This document shows, in pieces, positions 9,401-12,650 of a stretch of 13,022 nt of DNA. Position 1 is the first letter of the stretch; the number at the start of each line of letters is the position of its first letter. This DNA is from JADHUC01 sp964617665 (lineage in GTDB: Bacteria > Planctomycetota > Planctomycetia > Pirellulales > Pirellulaceae). The position numbers and the translations under genes are program-made. The stretch is from the NCBI GenBank assembly GCA_964617665.1, contig CAZUAH010000393.1, positions 1 to 13,022 on the forward strand, in the 5' to 3' direction. The notes beneath the pieces were generated by a model, which ran no database searches, was not told the origin of the DNA, and saw only the letters and a program-made list of their open reading frames with translations.

Positions 9401-12400
9401 TGTATCCGCCCAGACCGTTCACTGCGGCCGGCTCGGAGATATCCACGATCTGCAGACCGCCGTCACCGTCAGCGACGTACGCCAGGTCGTCCGCGACTCG
9501 TGCGTCCCACGCAGTGTCCGAAGAGGCATACCCCCCGAGCCGCACGACCGCGGCCGAATCGGTCACGTCTAGGATCTGGAGACCAGCATAATCGTCGGCC
9601 ACGTAGGCCAAGTTGCCCATCACCTGAACGCCCACGGCGTAGCCCGCTGTGTCGTAACCACCGAGACGCGTTACCGCTGCCGGATTTGAAGCATTCAGGA
9701 CGTGAAGGCCCCCGCGCCCGTCGACAAAGTAGGCAAGGTTGCCCACCACCTGCACGTTCTGACCGTACCCCAGCGTGTTGTAGCCTCCCAGAGACGTCAC
9801 ATTGGCCGCGTCGGATACGTCCAGAATCTCAAGATCCTCAACGCTGTCGGCCACATAAGCCACGCTACCCACGACCTGTACGCCATACACAGTGCCCAAC
9901 GTATCGTAACCGCCCAGATGCGTGACCGCCGCCGAATCGGTCACGTCCAGGATCTGGAGTCCAGCGTACCCATCGGCCACGTAAGCCTGTGTGCCCACCA
10001 CGTGCACGTTGTAGGCGTAGCCTGATGTGTCGTACCCGCCCAGACGCGTCACCGCAGCGGGATCGGAGATATTTAGAATCTGGAGACCAGCAGTGTAGTC
10101 GGCCACGTAGGCCAAGTCGCCCACCACCTGTACCCCGTAGGCAATGCCCGACGTATTGTAGCCGCCCAGACGTGTCACTGCGGCCGGATCGGTGATGTCC
10201 AGGATCTCCAGACCGCTGGTAGAATTGGCCACGTAGGCGAGGTTTCCCACTACCCGGAGCCCATTGGCCGACTGCTGCATATCGTATGTGCCGACGCGTG
10301 TCACATGGGTTGGATCGGAGACGTCGAAGATCCGCAGGCCTTCTGACGTGGCCGCGTACAGCAAGGATCCGACCGTGACGGACTCGTTGAACGCGCCACC
10401 GAATGACCCCAACAAGGAAAGACCGGGAGCGTCCAGGTCCACCAGGCCCACGTCTTTGCTCTCGAAGGTGGCTGCATCGATCGACTTGTTGAACGTGACG
10501 TCGATCGTCGAGAATGCCGGGAGGGCGCCAGTCAGCTCGGGTGACGTACTGGCGACGGCCAACCGTGAAGCGGCCCCGCTGACCAACAGCGAGTATTCCT
10601 GCCCCGCCGCACCGCCGGTATCGCCCACGTGAATGGTATACGATCCCGCCGCCGGCGCATCGATCAGCACTTGCTCGACGTTATCCACATGGTTGCCGGC
10701 CGCGTTGCGTATTGCGTCGTTGGAAGGATTGGCGGGATCCAGCGTCCAAGGATAATGCGTACCGCCGGGACCCGTCACCCAAAGGTCGAGATCGTTCACG
10801 AGCACGGGAGTGGTGATGTCCACGCCGCCTCCGTGTGCAGTGCCCTCTGGGTCGGTCCAAACAATGGTCGCCTTCAGCGGTTGGCTGCCGTCGGAAACGA
10901 GGTCCTTGGTCCACTCTGAGCCGCCGTAGACAACTTCTTCGAAATAGGCATCACCCGATACATTGCTGGCGGCGTCTGTGATAAACGAGGCGGCTTCCGC
11001 GGCGTTCACGAGGCCCCAGCCGTAGGCGTAGTCGGGGCCGACGTTCCCGGCGTCGGACGCCGTGTGGATCAGCACTCCTTTGGTGGTCGCGCTCCGTGGC
11101 GTTGTGAGAAATTCATCCTCAAAGTGCTCCACCAGCAGAACGGCCGTGCCGGCAACGTTGGGCGACGACATCGACGTTCCGGACATGGATGCGTACGCAC
11201 TGTCCGAAGTGTGATAGGTCGAATACAAGCTGGCGCCATTGCCGACGACATCCGGTTTAACCCGACCATCGTCCGTGGGGCCATAGCTAGAAAAACTTGT
11301 CATCGTAATATCGCCGGTGTTATAGGGATCGCTGGTTACGTCGCTGACCGCCCCGACGACAAGAGAGTTCTTGGCAACATGCTTTCCACCCAGACTGTCG
11401 TAGCCCGTACCGGAATTGCCATCCGCGGCCGGGGCCAAGGTGGCCCCCGAGTCCGGCACCAGATACCAGCCCGCCCCAGACCAGCCAATCCCACCCGGGT
11501 CGCCTGAGAACCACGCCACGTAGTTTCCGTCGGTCGAGACATTGTCGTACGCATCGTTCCGATCGTTCCCAGCGGACCAGACACTGAGCAAATGAGGATT
11601 GTCGTGAAGTACCTCGTCGAGCTCACGTTCCGTGCTTGTATACTTTCCGAAGTCTGGATCCTCGGTGTCATACAGGTAGCGATCGTCATAGAAGACGTCT
11701 ACGTCTCCCGAACTCGTCGTGAAACCAAACGTCGCTGCCGGATAGACAGCCCAACCCGTGACGTAGCCATACGAGTGGTTCGATACGTCGATCAAACCCG
11801 CGTCGGAAGCCATCTCCGCGAAATCACTGGACCAGTCGCGGCTCCGCAAGCTCACTTCGGTCGCCATGCCCTTGGCGTTGCCCACGACGCCCGCGGCCCC
11901 GATCGTGCCACCTACGTGCGTGGCGTGGTAGTTGAAGCTGCCGGTATCGGCATTGGTCACTCGGGAACCGAACTCCTGATGCGTATTGCGAATCAACCCA
12001 CCGTCCCAGACGCCCACCGTGTATCCGTTGCCGGTCAAGTCCAACCCCAGAGAACCGCCGACCTGGAGTTCATTTGTGTTCGTCGTGTCGGCCGCGTTCA
12101 CGTTGTCCGATTGGTTGATTCGCAGTTCGCTCGGTGCCGGCCCGGTCGCCAACAGGAACATCTCCCCGTCGTCGACCTCGACGAATCCATGCGGCCCACT
12201 TTGAAAAACCAATGCGTTGCGAATCGCCTGGCTCGCCACCGAATCCGCACGCACGGAAACTTCTGACGCGCGGTGCGCTGCCCCATTGCCCTGCCCGCGG
12301 TTTGCTGCGGCTGTCGGCAAAGTGGCCGGATGGGACCCTTCCGGTGGAAACACGTCGACGACCATGTCGCTCATCAGGAAATCGGCAACCAACAAACGGC

Positions 12401-12500
12401 GGTCCTCCAGCTGTTCAAGCTGGAGTCGTCGGCGCCGATGCACGAGTGCATTCTTCTTTTTCCGATGGCTCGAGCGACGTGAATGGGTTCTTCGTGACAT
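1..12500 (-). CDS. Giant multidomain surface protein with subtilase, LVIVD, PD40 and Calx-beta domains (C-terminus outside window)
   Basis: A single frame runs from the ATG at 12500 to the left edge with no stop codon, giving at least 4166 residues. Domain homology stays in this frame at every point checked along its length, so no frameshift is apparent. Order by residue: LEPR-XLL-type leader (1-45); N-terminal linker or pro-region (46-149); KP-43-like S8 protease (about 150-510) and its beta-domain (520-642); Ig-like domain split by LVIVD array 1 (645-1340); three Big_5-type domains (1341-1677); second split Ig-like domain with LVIVD array 2 (1678-2386); SdrD_B-like domain split by a PD40 propeller (2387-2901); three Calx-beta domains (2902-3226); SdrD_B-like domain split by a smaller propeller (3227-3555); then Calx-beta domains to the edge, one split by a lectin-like domain. 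Only three cysteines were noticed. The protein is inferred to be exported and to act at or outside the cell surface. No C-terminal anchor can be seen because that end is missing. Substrate and partners are unknown. Confidence 0.95.
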   Translation of the reverse strand, partial: MSRRTHSRRSSHRKKKNALVHRRRRLQLEQLEDRRLLVADFLMSDMVVDVFPPEGSHPATLPTAAANRGQGNGAAHRASEVSVRADSVASQAIRNALVFQSGPHGFVEVDDGEMFLLATGPAPSELRINQSDNVNAADTTNTNELQVGGSLGLDLTGNGYTVGVWDGGLIRNTHQEFGSRVTNADTGSFNYHATHVGGTIGAAGVVGNAKGMATEVSLRSRDWSSDFAEMASDAGLIDVSNHSYGYVTGWAVYPAATFGFTTSSGDVDVFYDDRYLYDTEDPDFGKYTSTERELDEVLHDNPHLLSVWSAGNDRNDAYDNVSTDGNYVAWFSGDPGGIGWSGAGWYLVPDSGATLAPAADGNSGTGYDSLGGKHVAKNSLVVGAVSDVTSDPYNTGDITMTSFSSYGPTDDGRVKPDVVGNGASLYSTYHTSDSAYASMSGTSMSSPNVAGTAVLLVEHFEDEFLTTPRSATTKGVLIHTASDAGNVGPDYAYGWGLVNAAEAASFITDAASNVSGDAYFEEVVYGGSEWTKDLVSDGSQPLKATIVWTDPEGTAHGGGVDITTPVLVNDLDLWVTGPGGTHYPWTLDPANPSNDAIRNAAGNHVDNVEQVLIDAPAAGSYTIHVGDTGGAAGQEYSLLVSGAASRLAVASTSPELTGALPAFSTIDVTFNKSIDAATFESKDVGLVDLDAPGLSLLGSFGGAFNESVTVGSLLYAATSEGLRIFDVSDPTHVTRVGTYDMQQSANGLRVVGNLAYVANSTSGLEILDITDPAAVTRLGGYNTSGIAYGVQVVGDLAYVADYTAGLQILNISDPAAVTRLGGYDTSGYAYNVHVVGTQAYVADGYAGLQILDVTDSAAVTHLGGYDTLGTVYGVQVVGSVAYVADSVEDLEILDVSDAANVTSLGGYNTLGYGQNVQVVGNLAYFVDGRGGLHVLNASNPAAVTRLGGYDTAGYAVGVQVMGNLAYVADDYAGLQILDVTDSAAVVRLGGYASSDTAWDARVADDLAYVADGDGGLQIVDISEPAAVNGLGGYNTTGNAYGVRVVGDRAYVADGSRGLQILDVSNPSAVTPLGGYDTSGLALQLEVVGNLAYVADGSAGLQILDIANPAAVALVGAYDTPGVAESVQVVGDLAYVADQSSGLQILDISDPAAVTLAGGYDTPSRAYDVQVLGNQAYVADGDGGLHILDVSNPAAVTRLGGYDIWTYAHDVHVVGSLAYLNDYWTGLHILDVSDPAGVELLGSYATSGKAYAVQVSGSVAYVADGGTGVQIIEVGSPAANISHVADNTYRVDLGQTLSEGDYALQLGPDVLDLGGAAMDQDQDGTHREASEDIYFARFSVAVPPTVSSLDPADDATGVSVNTNLMITFDENIAKGSGSIDIKLSSDNTVVQTIDAASAAVTVSGTAATINPPTDLAETTGYYVELAAGAFEDLAGNDFAGISGATAWNFTTGDFTAPTVDSLVPADDATGLALDEDLVITFSEDIQKVTGDIVLKKSSDGSVVETIAVTGAAVTVSGPTATIDPATTLAEKTSYYVEVAAGAFEDLAGNDFAGISGATAWNFTAGDFTAPTLAGLVPADDATGVALGANLMITFSESVQKGTGNIELRKAGDGSLVETIPVTSTAVTVAGATATIDPATPLETSTGYYVEVADTAFDDLWGHDFAGISGATAWNFTTTDIPPLVVTTTSPDLSGTLPTFSAIDVTFNKPIGAATFEGKDVGLLSLNSPDLSLLGSFGGPFNDSVTDGSLLYAATDAGLQIFDVSDPSAVTRLGWYNTPDVAQAVYVVGDVAYVASHFEGLQILDVSNPAAVTRLGGHAMMGSAMDVQVVGNVAYVANYSDGLQILDVSNPAAVTLLGQFHTYSDYAWGVEVVGNLAYVADDWAGLEVLDVSDPAAVTRVDRFSMSGSATDVQVVGDVAYVAVDFAGLQILDVSDPAAVTSLGGYDTPGYARDVQVVGNVAYVADGSNGVEILDVANPAAVTRLGGYDTPGYASDVEVIGNVAYVADDHAGLQILDVSNSTAVNRLSAYGTTGYTRQVQVVDSAAYVADSVGLQILDVSDPGTVAYLGGYKTPSSAGFNVTSWDVQVVGDVAYVAADDEGLQILDVSDPAAVVRLGSYDTTQARGVQVVGNLAYVADSYGGLHILDVDPPWSVTRLGGYDTLGSARDVQVVGNVAYVADGLNGMEILDVSNPAAVTRLGGYDPGHDTVDVQVVGNRAYVVERAEVIGNPEGLHILDVSDPAAVTRLGGYDTSGDAWDVQVVGSLAFVASDDAGLHILDVSDPAAVTRLGGYDTTGKANGLQVVGSMAFVADGRSGVAILEVGSPAASISHVADNTYRADLGGALPGGDYALLLGPEILDLGDAAMDQDQDGTTREATEDVYFARFDVAGGIQGAKWNDLDGDGVWDQPGEPGMEGWTIFLDTDGDGHLDAGETSTTTDADGYYTFSALPPGNYNVAEVQQTDWEQTYPAPDDGLVRANLAHDGSQALKEGSYSDVSADGRYVMFGSYDTTLVPDDNNGKSDVFLFDTREGTIERVSVAPGGVEANNWSYNHSGSTPLSADGRYVVYQSAASNLVPLDTNNDYDIFVYDRQADAVERVSVGSDGTQANDRNSEPAISMDGRYVAFVSYADNLAADDNNSTGDVFLFDRQTDTLELISQAVSGIGTANAISRSPALSGDGRYVGFSSSATDLVSGDTNAEGDVFVFDRQADVLERINVGPSGVQANDWSGYVTISADGRHVAFASGASNLVSGDTNGQADVFVYDRDTGTLALVSRDSSGNQGNGGSTRCSISPDGRYVVFESTATNLVADDTNGQTDIFVRDLVAGTTTRVSTGPGGVGGDGMSLRSAISNGAATVAFDSRATNLVPDDTNGFGDVFVSHALASTSHTVALTPGMVAQDVDFGNRTLHRVEVTETGGSTDVTENGPTDTYQIALKTAPSGAVELTVTPDSQTEVSLDGTNFFGSVTFTRADTSAQTITVRALDDLLVEGNHTATIGHAITGTVVDPNYPLDLSIDDVTVNITDDDAVLTLDVAATTISESDGTAATTVTITRTDTSTALVVNLASSDTTEATVPATATIPLGQVSVTVDLDAVDDAIVDGTQTVTVTASATGYVDGTDTVDVTDDDTAVLTVTIAASSISEGAGAGATTATVMRNTDTTDPLLVSLASDDTSEATVPDTVTIAPGQSSATFDIDAVDDTIADGTQTVTVTATVSGHADGTDTVDVTDDDTGVIEGTKFEDTNGNGQWDTAEPELPGVTVYLDINDNGILDAGTEPSAVTDANGDYSFTNLGPGNYVVREVVPVGYAQTYPYAVTGRLFAIDPNAASPTQIVEIDPADGTTLNSFFVPGTLSGTTAGLAFDGQTLYFIDATDDTLYELNPDTGAIQDSMALTPNTRWDGAAVLDGLVYVNDPVYDVIEVIDPVTNSNVRTINLPPSNYKPFGGLGELPDASGGQLAGPIGLSNGVALLDPVTGAANSSFSHTPVSNGGNFGVTSIDGELYLGFNDPLGTVLVYTPDGTFQRSFQAGFGMSGLGAADFAGDAHRVTLSTGQVLTDLDFGNQRRLALSIADPSIPENGGSTTATVTRSGDTGGDLVVSLSSDDPTEITLPVTSITIPDGASTSAPFVINAVDDAIVDGTQTVTVTASATGHPDGMDTVDVTDDDTAALTVTIAASSIAEGAGASATTATVTRNTDTTGALTVSLASDDTSEATVPNTVTIAAGQSSATFDIDAVDDATADGSQTVTVTAIAAGHADGTDTVDVTDDEVAQLTLSVSAGQTEEIDQSSEIADYDGSVVHFAPMGQSFTPTLPGANFVVLKLSDNTTASNGSTGAVRIRESSITGPILGTSDDVFLEDCFNFAAGPGCGMAGGYSVEIRFDFATTVPLTPGSTYVIEPFRKSGDSFSAAYETSDVYSLGTSIFNGVANPDRDLWFREGLASAAGEISEGDGSAAATATVSRNTDTTNALTVNLASDDTMEATVPATVTIPAGQTTSAPFDIDAVDDLIVDGTQTVNFTASAAGHADGTDTLDVTDDDVAALTLVIDAASMSENGGTAQGTVSRNTLTTADLVVTLASSDTSEATVPGTVTILAGQASATFPITAVDDAIVDGTQTVTVTGTAAAHAGGTDTIDVSDDDVATLTLVIDAASMSENGGSAQGTVSRNTLTTSDLVV
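414..1217 (-). other. Calx-beta domain F, split by an inserted domain (residues 3762-4029)
   Basis: The first strand AQLTLSVSAG (3763-3772) and the remainder from EISEGDGSAAATATVSRN (3937 onward) to DVTDDD (4029) together make 104 residues, the length of a normal Calx-beta unit. They are separated by 164 residues of unrelated sequence at 693-1184. Both flanks match neighbouring Calx-beta domains, so the insertion point is sharp, between strand A and the ISE-G motif. Confidence 0.8.
693..1184 (-). other. Lectin-like beta domain inserted in Calx-beta F (residues 3773-3936)
   Basis: This region begins QTEEIDQSSEIADYDG and includes GQSFTPTLPGANFVVLKLSD, GAVRIRESSITGPILGTSDD, VEIRFDFATTVPLTPGSTYV and DRDLWFREG. 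The pattern (IDQ, QSFTPT..., GP.LG.S, a PL.PG.TY strand) recurs in bacterial surface and PEP-CTERM-type proteins and looks like a carbohydrate-binding-style beta sandwich. No firm family name can be given. It carries Cys3851 and Cys3860, nine residues apart, which could form a disulfide. It has no repeat elsewhere in the window. Probable role is ligand or glycan binding. Confidence 0.6.
1218..1835 (-). repeat. Two Calx-beta domains, D and E (residues 3556-3761)
   Basis: Domain D (3556-3658) reads IADPSIPENGGSTTATVTRS ... AVDDAIVDGTQTV ... DVTDDD. Domain E (3659-3761) reads IAASSIAEGAGASATTATVT ... TIAAGQSSATFDIDAVDD ... DVTDDE. Both are about 103 residues and match the consensus of the other Calx-beta units. 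Domain E is most like domain C (SSISEGAGAGATTATV), which suggests that duplication occurred across the intervening SdrD_B-like domain. The role is calcium-stabilised stalk. Confidence 0.88.
1836..2822 (-). other. Split SdrD_B-like domain 2 with a smaller propeller inserted
   Basis: Residues 3227-3307 read GVIEGTKFEDTNGNGQWDTA, PGVTVYLDINDNGILDAG, DANGDYSFTNLGPGNYVVRE and AQTYP, a standard SdrD_B-like domain lacking its last strand. That strand, HRVTLSTGQVLTDLDFGN, appears at residues 3537-3555, after 229 residues of propeller-like sequence. The arrangement matches the other SdrD_B-like domain at 3798-5342, but the two inserted propellers are of different types. DTNGNG and DINDNG are likely calcium loops. 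Confidence 0.75.
1893..2579 (-). repeat. Small beta-propeller-like region inside SdrD_B-like domain 2 (residues 3308-3536)
   Basis: The sequence has repeated strand-turn units such as GRLFAIDPNAASPTQIVEID, GLAFDGQTLYFIDATDDTLY, ELNPDTGAI, AAVLDGLVYVNDPVYDVIEV, IDPVTNSNVRTINL, GVALLDPVTGA, VTSIDGELYLGFNDP and VLVYTPDGTFQRSF. These resemble NHL/YVTN/Kelch-like blades, about five in number, each with a D-P-x-T-G type turn. A family name cannot be assigned from this view. It could be a small propeller or a propeller that uses strands from its host domain. Probably binds a ligand. Confidence 0.6.
2823..3797 (-). repeat. Three Calx-beta domains, A to C (residues 2902-3226)
   Basis: Domain A (2902-3022) is a diverged Calx-beta-like unit (TETGGSTDVTENGPTDTYQI ... 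ALDDLLVEGNHTA ... VNITDDD). Domains B (3023-3123) and C (3124-3226) are close to the planctomycete consensus: (T)ISE..G..ATT.T..R..DT...L.V.LAS.DT.EATVP.T.TI..GQ.S.T.D.DAVDD.I.DGTQTVTVTA...G...GTDTVDVTDDD. The acidic DDD ends and AVDD turns are the calcium-binding positions in characterised Calx-beta domains. They serve as calcium-stiffened stalk or adhesion units. Confidence 0.88.
3798..5342 (-). other. Split SdrD_B-like domain 1 with PD40 propeller inserted
   Basis: The first part (residues 2387-2466) is a clear SdrD_B-like domain: GGIQGAKWNDLDGDGVWDQP, then WTIFLDTDGDGHLDAGE, DADGYYTFSALPPGNYNVAE and WEQTYP. In planctomycete proteins this domain normally ends soon after the TYP with a strand of the type H.V.L..G....DFGN. 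Here that strand appears only 415 residues later as SHTVALTPGMVAQDVDFGN (residues 2882-2901), after a complete propeller. The two DxDGDG loops look like calcium sites. SdrD_B-like domains act as stalk units in surface adhesins. Confidence 0.75.
3858..5102 (-). repeat. Seven-bladed PD40/TolB-type beta-propeller (residues 2467-2881)
   Basis: Seven blades of about 59 residues follow the pattern S.DGRYVAF.S.A.NLV..DTN...DVFV.DR.......VS. They start at SADGRYVMFGSYDTTLV, SADGRYVVYQSAASNLV, SMDGRYVAFVSYADNLA, SGDGRYVGFSSSATDLV, SADGRHVAFASGASNLV, SPDGRYVVFESTATNLV and a degenerate last SNGAATVAFDSRATNLV. The number seven fits a complete closed propeller of the PD40/TolB C-terminal type. Cys2786 in blade 6 is one of very few cysteines seen in the protein. 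Repeated D-(D/T)-N-N/G loops are acidic and could bind metal. Probably a binding module rather than an enzyme. Confidence 0.9.
5343..7469 (-). other. Split Ig-like (Big_5-type) domain 2 with LVIVD array inserted
   Basis: This is a paralogue of the module at 8481-10568. The first half (residues 1678-1746) has TTTSPDLSGTLPTFSAIDVT, FNKPIGAATFEGKDVGLLSL and the LLGSFGGPFNDSVTDG linker. The second half (residues 2320-2386) has ISHVADNTYRADLG, GDYALLLGPEILDLGDAAMD, QDQDGTTREATEDVYFARF. The two modules are 3105 bp apart at the start of their arrays and 3138 bp apart at their second halves, so copy 2 has gained 33 bp inside the array. Internal duplication of a whole split domain is the simplest origin. 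Confidence 0.7.
5544..7262 (-). repeat. LVIVD repeat array 2, 14 units (residues 1747-2319)
   Basis: Fourteen LVIVD units run from SLLYAATDAGLQIFDV (unit 1) to MAFVADGRSGVAILEV (unit 14), the same number as in array 1. The only connector without the conserved Gly is again between units 7 and 8 (VVDS at 6378-6389). Two units carry extra residues: unit 8 has a longer outgoing loop (KTPSSAGFNVTSWDV), and unit 12 has a longer hairpin (VVERAEVIGNPEGLHI). These account for most of the 11 residues by which array 2 exceeds array 1. Probably two seven-bladed propellers; the ligand is unknown. Confidence 0.9.
7470..8480 (-). repeat. Three tandem Big_5-type Ig-like domains (residues 1341-1677)
   Basis: Three copies of about 112 residues follow the pattern L(D/V)PADDATGV...L.ITFSE.(I/V)QKG.G.I.L......V.TI......V.V.....TI.P...L...T.YYVE...AF.DLAGNDFAGISGATAWNFT. 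These are typical SbsA-type Ig-like domains of bacterial surface proteins and act as rigid spacers or adhesion modules. Copies 1 and 2 share a nearly identical DNA core around DLAGNDFAGISG (8140-8230 versus 7801-7891, 339 bp apart). Copy 3 is more diverged (DLWGHDFAGISG). They link the two LVIVD-bearing modules. Confidence 0.88.
8481..10568 (-). other. Split Ig-like (Big_5-type) domain 1 with LVIVD array inserted
   Basis: Residues 645-711 carry the first half of an Ig-like domain: STSPELTGALPAFSTIDVTF then NKSIDAATFESKDVGLVDLD. Residues 1274-1340 carry the second half: ISHVADNTYRVDLG, GDYALQLGPDVLDLGGAAMD, QDQDGTHREASEDIYFARF. Joined together they make one ordinary Big_5-type domain (putative strand, loop and closing DQDQDG segment), and the LVIVD array lies exactly between them. 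The same arrangement recurs at 5343-7469, and both second halves are exactly 67 residues long. The DQDQDG segment resembles a calcium-binding loop. The split-domain reading is inferred from sequence only. Confidence 0.7.
8682..10367 (-). repeat. LVIVD repeat array 1, 14 units (residues 712-1273)
   Basis: Fourteen units of about 40 residues each read LAYVADG..GLQILDVSDPAAVTRLGGYDT...VQVVGN with variation. They run from SLLYAATSEGLRIFDV (unit 1) to VAYVADGGTGVQIIEV (unit 14). At the DNA level they form imperfect repeats of about 125 bp. LVIVD repeats are predicted beta-propeller blades found in bacterial and archaeal surface proteins. All connectors between units keep a conserved Gly (VVGN/D/S) except the one between units 7 and 8, which reads VADD at 9486-9497. 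This suggests two seven-bladed propellers. Unit 13 is a divergent blade (LAYLNDYWT). Function is probably ligand binding or adhesion; no enzymatic residue pattern is evident. Confidence 0.9.
10575..10943 (-). other. KP-43-type C-terminal beta-domain of the protease
   Basis: Residues about 520-642 form the jelly-roll-like domain that follows KP-43-type subtilases. Diagnostic segments are LKATIVWTDPEGTA, LVNDLDLWVTGPGG, the DNVEQVLIDAPAAGSYTIHV strand pair, and EYSLLVSG at the end. In characterised relatives this domain packs on the catalytic domain and binds calcium. Its presence makes the N-terminal 640 residues look like a complete protease to which a long array of other domains is fused. 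Confidence 0.85.
10971..12053 (-). other. Subtilase (peptidase S8) catalytic domain, KP-43-like
   Basis: This domain spans residues about 150-510 and should be a secreted serine endopeptidase. All catalytic elements are visible: Asp166 in TVGVWDGG, His192 in YHATHVGGTIGA, the oxyanion Asn312 in SVWSAGNDRN, and Ser443 in SGTSMSSPNVAG. The His motif reads H-A-T-H instead of the usual H-G-T-H; the change is conservative and activity is still expected. The stretch between His and Asn contains an acidic region (GDVDVFYDD...) compatible with metal binding or a surface loop. The domain closes with YGWGLVNAAEAA near residue 499. The preceding region, residues 46-149, has no I9-type propeptide that can be recognised. 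The overall layout (short Asp-His spacing, a DLDLWV-type beta-domain directly after) matches oxidatively stable KP-43-type subtilases. Substrate is unknown; processing of this or neighbouring surface proteins is one possibility. Confidence 0.9.
12366..12500 (-). other. N-terminal leader with LEPR-XLL-type export motif
   Basis: Residues 1-45 are strongly basic (MSRRTHSRRSSHRKKK, then HRRRR at 21-25), followed by LQLEQLEDRRLLVADF. The core LEDRRLL is residues 31-37 (12390-12410). This matches the short L-E-x-R-x-L-L motif described at the N-terminus of very large planctomycete exported proteins. There is no long hydrophobic h-region, so it does not look like a standard Sec or lipoprotein signal peptide. 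Its role in export is known only by association with the family. Confidence 0.8.
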
Positions 12501-12508
12501 TCCCAATA

Positions 12509-12514
12509 CTCCTC
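12509..12514 (-). promoter_or_regulatory. Shine-Dalgarno site fixing the start of the giant gene
   Basis: GAGGAG on the minus strand lies 8 nt upstream of the ATG at 12500. This spacing is near ideal. The in-frame stop at 12522-12524 leaves little room for another start; a TTG two codons upstream of the ATG is the only alternative and is less well placed. The ATG also puts the LEDRRLL export motif at residues 31-37, its usual N-terminal position. Confidence 0.8.
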
Positions 12515-12611
12515 TCGGGTATCAATGAGAACGATGACGGGTTCAGGTATGTAGATTAGTTTATGGACTGGTTGAGGATACTCTTCATGAGATCTTGTTT
12601 TGTTTCCGAAA

Positions 12612-12625
12612 GCGGGTGCTCCCGC
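12612..12625 (-). terminator. Possible weak terminator hairpin after the WD40 gene
   Basis: On the minus strand the sequence reads GCGGG-AGCA-CCCGC, a perfect five-pair GC stem with a four-base loop, starting about 25 nt after the WD40 stop codon. Flanking CCG and CGG could extend the stem across a TT bulge. The following sequence begins TTTCGGAAACAAAAC, so the T-run is only three bases, poor for an intrinsic terminator. It may be a weak terminator or just a stable 3' end. If it works, the giant gene needs its own promoter. Confidence 0.3.
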
Positions 12626-12650
12626 CGGTCCGTGTTCCAACCAACGGGGC

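Larger units (their letters stand above)
12501..12650. other. Intergenic gap between the WD40 gene and the giant gene
   Basis: This 150 bp gap separates two minus-strand genes. It holds a short GC-rich inverted repeat close to the WD40 stop codon, a more AT-rich stretch around 12541-12600, and the Shine-Dalgarno of the giant gene. An in-frame TGA at 12522-12524, eight codons upstream of the ATG, closes the giant frame on its 5' side. No convincing -35/-10 pair could be picked out, although the AT-rich stretch is the natural place for a promoter. Confidence 0.6.

Noticed and set aside
5560..10370. Regular repeats of about 125 bp that could suggest a CRISPR or satellite array
   Set aside because: The repeats are too long, too diverged and keep a coding frame with conserved LVIVD blades. 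They are protein repeats.
12541..12600. AT-richer stretch upstream of the giant gene as a sigma-70 promoter
   Set aside because: TAATCT and TTGATA-like hexamers are present but not in an acceptable order and spacing, so no promoter is called.
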